This document shows positions 61,694 to 64,000 of a stretch of DNA of 64,000 nt, piece after piece (the stretch's first letter is position 1; each line of letters begins with the position of its first letter). The stretch comes from Angustibacter luteus (GTDB lineage: Bacteria; Actinomycetota; Actinomycetes; Actinomycetales; Angustibacteraceae): positions 480,447 through 544,446 of the forward strand of contig NZ_BAABFP010000005.1 of the NCBI RefSeq assembly GCF_039541115.1, written 5' to 3'. A program made the translations under genes and the position numbers. The notes beneath the pieces were generated by a model. The model searched no databases. It worked only from the letters and a program-made list of their open reading frames with translations, and was not told the DNA's origin.

Positions 61694-62460
61694 GACTGGA
61701 CCGCTCCTCCGTCGACGTTGATCGCCTGCCCGGTGATCGAGGGGTTGGCCAGGCACAGCAGGACGACGTCCGCGACCTCGTCGGGGGTGACGAGCCGACC
61801 CGTCGGCTGCTTGCGGGCGAGCGCGTCCCGGGCCTGCTCCGGCGTCCGGCCCGTGGCGGCCGCGATCGCGCGCACCGTGGCGTCGGTCATCGGGGTGTCG
61901 ACGTAGCCTGGGCAGACCGCGTTCACGGTCACGCCGTCCCCCGCCAGCTCGGCGGCCGCGGAGCGGACCAGCCCCAGCAGTCCGTGCTTGCTGGCGGTGT
62001 AGGCGGCGATGTAGGGCTCCCCCACCTTGCCTGCCACCGACGCGATGGCGACGATCCGACCGTTGCCGCTCGCCCGCATCGCGGGGACCGCCCGCCGCAC
62101 GCAGCGGAACGGAGCCGTCAGGTTGAGGTCGAGGGTGTGCTGCCAGTCCTCGTCGCTCGTGCGCTCGATCCGGGCCGAGCCCGACGTCCCGGCGTTGAGC
62201 ACCAGGTCGGTCACCGGACCCCAGGCGTCCTCGACCTGGTCGAACACCTGGTCCACCCCGCTCAGGTCGAGCAGGTCCGCGGGCACCACGAGCGTGTCGG
62301 CGGGGCAGGCCTGCGCGGTCTCGGCCAGCTCTGCCGCGCTGCGGGCGGTGAGGGCGACTCGCAGACCCTGGCGGCTCAGTGCGATGGCCACCGCACGTCC
62401 GATCCCCCGGCCCGCACCGGTGACCAGGGCGACGCGGTCCGACGACTCAGGCACAGGCAC
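61690..62460 (-). CDS. short-chain dehydrogenase/reductase (3-hydroxyacyl-CoA-type)
   Basis: A 256-residue classical SDR. Cofactor motif TGAGRGIGRAV, NNAG-type variant NAGTSG, catalytic S (ASVAGK), Y and K in YTASKHG, and a C-terminal PSITGQAINVDGG. It should act in the anthranilate pathway as the alcohol dehydrogenase step, but the exact substrate is inferred. GTG 62460 has CACGGT 6 nt upstream, a leaderless pattern. It is the first gene of the SDR-RidA unit. Confidence 0.92.
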   Translation of the reverse strand: MPVPESSDRVALVTGAGRGIGRAVAIALSRQGLRVALTARSAAELAETAQACPADTLVVPADLLDLSGVDQVFDQVEDAWGPVTDLVLNAGTSGSARIERTSDEDWQHTLDLNLTAPFRCVRRAVPAMRASGNGRIVAIASVAGKVGEPYIAAYTASKHGLLGLVRSAAAELAGDGVTVNAVCPGYVDTPMTDATVRAIAAATGRTPEQARDALARKQPTGRLVTPDEVADVVLLCLANPSITGQAINVDGGAVQS

Positions 62461-62592
62461 CGGGTCACCGTGGCATGTGCGCGCGGTCGCGGCAAGCAGT
62501 CGCCTCGTCGTGTCGCGGTCCGACAGGTGAGACAGCCGGACCCGAGTCCCAGCACGAATCGCGGCCCGACAGGCCCGGAGGGGTTGGCGAGG

Positions 62593-62620
62593 TGGACAGT
62601 TCGCCCTGTTTCGTTACGGT
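62593..62620 (+). promoter_or_regulatory. promoter TGGACA-N16-TACGGT
   Basis: A near-consensus -35 (TGGACA 62593-62598) and -10 (TACGGT 62615-62620), 16 nt apart, upstream of the secreted gene at 62665. Confidence 0.6.
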
Positions 62621-62664
62621 CGATGACGTTCGGAGGACACCCCAGATGCAAGGAGCTGAACCTC

Positions 62665-63354
62665 GTGAACCGCACGATCATCCGCAATGCCGTCGCCGGC
62701 ACCACTCTGGTGGCCAGCGCTGCGCTCGCCGCACCCGCCTTCGCCTGCCTGCCGTCCGACACCGGTAGCACCACGGCGTCGCCGAGCAGCGCCTCGGCGG
62801 CCTGGGCAGCCAGCGACGCGAAGTCCGGCGCGAAGGATCCGAAGACCAAGGCCCCGACGGCCAAGGACCCGAAGGCCAGCACGCTGACGTTCGCCGAGAA
62901 GCGGGCCAAGGTGCTCGACCGCATCGATGCCAGGCTCGCCGGGCTGAAGGCGCTCCGGGCGAAGGTGGTCGGCTCCGACCGGCTGACGTCCGAGCAGCAG
63001 AGCGCCTGGTTGGCCAAGATCGACGCGGCCACCGCAGCCCTGAGCGGCCTGCGCAGCGATGTCGCCGCCGACACCACGACGGCGCAGCTCAAGGACGACC
63101 TGAAGGCGTTCGCGACCGCGCACCAGGGTGACCTGCGCCAGCTCGGCGCCGGGCACCACCGCTGGGGAAAGCACCACGAGCGGAAGGCCGTTGACCCCGG
63201 TCGGGACGCCAAGCAGGCCGGCTCGCACGTCGCCCGCCACCGCGGCGACAACCGTCGGGACGGCAGCCATGAGAGCCGTCAGGACGGGCAGAGCGGTGCG
63301 GCCCGCACGGTGTCGTACCGGCAGCACGCCGGTGCCGGGTCTCGTCATGGCTGA
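62665..63354 (+). CDS. secreted Ala/Lys-rich protein, function unknown
   Basis: A 229-residue protein with a signal peptide (NRTIIRNAVAGTTLVASAAL, cleavage near AFA at 27). Then a low-complexity Ser/Ala/Lys region, a helical middle (LDRIDARLAGLKALRAKVVG) and a basic His/Arg-rich tail. No family was recognised. GTG 62665 has AAGGAG upstream. The tail is His/Arg-rich from about residue 168 onward. A neighbouring frame in the same region has a Thr/Ala/Pro-rich composition, so a frameshift cannot be excluded. A strong terminator follows. Confidence 0.6.
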   Translation: MNRTIIRNAVAGTTLVASAALAAPAFACLPSDTGSTTASPSSASAAWAASDAKSGAKDPKTKAPTAKDPKASTLTFAEKRAKVLDRIDARLAGLKALRAKVVGSDRLTSEQQSAWLAKIDAATAALSGLRSDVAADTTTAQLKDDLKAFATAHQGDLRQLGAGHHRWGKHHERKAVDPGRDAKQAGSHVARHRGDNRRDGSHESRQDGQSGAARTVSYRQHAGAGSRHG

Positions 63355-63375
63355 CCGCACCTGACGCCGAACGAC

Positions 63376-63409
63376 GACGAGGGCCCCACCACCAGGTGGG
63401 GCCCTCGTC
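63376..63409. terminator. 15-bp stem bidirectional terminator before mpa
   Basis: The arms 63376-63390 and 63395-63409 are perfect complements with a 4-nt loop (ACCA). It lies between the convergent secreted protein gene and mpa. Confidence 0.85.
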
Positions 63410-63418
63410 ACGTCACGA

Positions 63419-64000
63419 TCAGAGGTACTGGCCCGTGTTGGCGACGGTGTCGATGGCCCGTCCGGGCTCGGTGCCCTGCTTGCCGGTGATCAGGGTACGG
63501 ATGTACACGATCCGCTCGCCCTTCTTGCCGGAGATGCGAGCCCAGTCATCCGGGTTCGTCGTGTTGGGCAGGTCCTCGTTCTCCTTGAACTCGTCCACGC
63601 ACGCATCCAGCAGGTGCTCCACCCGGATGCCACGCTGCTGCGTGGTGAGGAAGTCCTTGATCGCAGACTTCTTGGCCCGGTCCACGATGTTCTGCACCAT
63701 GGCTCCGGAGTTGAAGTCCTTGAAGTAGAGGATCTCCTTGTCGCCGTTGGCGTACGTGACCTCGAGGAAGCGGTTCTCGTCGATCTCGGAGTACATCCGC
63801 TCGACCGTCCGCTGGATCATCGCCTCGACCGTGGCCTGACGAGACCCACCGTTCTCCGCGACGTCCTGCTCGTGCAGCGGCAGGTCCGACGTCAGGTACT
63901 TGGTGAAGATGTCGCGCGAGGCCTCGGCGTCCGGACGTTCGATCTTGATCTTCACGTCCAGGCGTCCCGGGCGCAGGATCGCCGGGTCGATCATGTCCTC
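63419..64000 (-). CDS. mpa: proteasome-associated AAA ATPase Mpa/ARC, C-terminal part
   Basis: The 3' end of a gene that continues past the window; about 194 residues are visible. The second-region-of-homology segment [21 protein letters not shown] is the AAA motif of Mpa/ARC (split here: [10 protein letters not shown] and IKIERPD). The protein ends GQYL; the last three residues, QYL, dock into the alpha ring of the proteasome. Mpa unfolds pupylated proteins. The visible end is intact. In most actinobacteria dop follows immediately; here dop is about 15 kb away. Confidence 0.95.
   Translation of the reverse strand, partial: EDMIDPAILRPGRLDVKIKIERPDAEASRDIFTKYLTSDLPLHEQDVAENGGSRQATVEAMIQRTVERMYSEIDENRFLEVTYANGDKEILYFKDFNSGAMVQNIVDRAKKSAIKDFLTTQQRGIRVEHLLDACVDEFKENEDLPNTTNPDDWARISGKKGERIVYIRTLITGKQGTEPGRAIDTVANTGQYL

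Overview
The window is a gene-dense, high-GC actinobacterial chromosome segment. The diagnostic genes are the Pup-proteasome set (mpa, dop, pup, prcB, prcA, pafA, pafB, pafC), rbpA and a polyprenol-phosphate mannosyltransferase / apolipoprotein N-acyltransferase pair. GTG starts are frequent, and stop/start overlaps of the GTGA or ATGA type are everywhere. I cannot resolve the family within Actinomycetota. No tRNA, rRNA, CRISPR array, transposase or prophage was recognised.

Layout. 0-2 kb: a small membrane protein, then an SRPBCC-ArsR-SRPBCC operon with two matching operators. 2-10.4 kb: housekeeping and accessory genes (short UvrA-like ATPase, AraC-VOC pair, alpha/beta hydrolase, HhH-PHP protein, GNAT, pirin, two fluoride channel genes, methyltransferase). 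10.5-18 kb: secreted M15 peptidase, GDPD, UMF1-type transporter, RbpA, FxsA, Ppm synthase and Lnt. 18.2-27.6 kb: a lysine catabolic region with both lysine 2,3-aminomutase (kamA) and lysine 5,6-aminomutase (kamD, kamE), 3,5-diaminohexanoate dehydrogenase (kdd), 3-aminobutyryl-CoA ammonia-lyase (kal), an amidohydrolase, an Lrp regulator and an acyl-CoA dehydrogenase. The beta-keto acid cleavage step (kce) is not seen. 27.7-34.9 kb: 5'-3' exonuclease, methyltransferase, Ski2-like helicase, DAG-kinase-like protein, TatC, TatA and two small proteins. 35-48 kb: the proteasome region, with FKBPs, a DUF3866-type protein, a recombination-endonuclease-VII-like gene between pup and prcB, and an MFS gene on the opposite strand between dop and pup. 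48-51 kb: a NUDIX / esterase / DUF3054 / GNAT-NUDIX operon. 51-62.5 kb: an anthranilate catabolic cluster using CoA thioesters (CoA ligase, FAD monooxygenase-OYE fusion, enoyl-CoA hydratase, acyl-CoA dehydrogenase, RidA, SDR, PaaX regulator), split by a four-gene secreted-protein/ABC-transporter operon (55.5-58.6 kb). 62.6-64 kb: a secreted basic protein and the 3' end of mpa, which runs off the window.

How the genes work together. Dop deamidates the C-terminal Gln of Pup, PafA ligates Pup to target lysines, Mpa unfolds the tagged proteins, and PrcA/PrcB degrade them. PafB/PafC are the WYL-domain regulators encoded nearby. In most actinobacteria mpa, dop and pup are tightly grouped; here about 15 kb of NUDIX, anthranilate and ABC genes lies between mpa and dop. 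The kam genes would convert lysine to 3,5-diaminohexanoate, oxidise it and later remove ammonia from 3-aminobutyryl-CoA. The anthranilate genes would activate 2-aminobenzoate to its CoA ester, then oxidise and dearomatise the ring.

A recurrent signal is a -10 hexamer (TANNNT, or the weaker NANNNT) placed exactly 6 or 7 nt before the start codon, with no Shine-Dalgarno sequence. I find it at about twenty genes. It indicates leaderless transcripts, and I used it to choose several starts (lnt, the CoA ligase, the AraC regulator, the GNAT at 41.5 kb). I had no search tools; functions rest on motifs, lengths and gene order.
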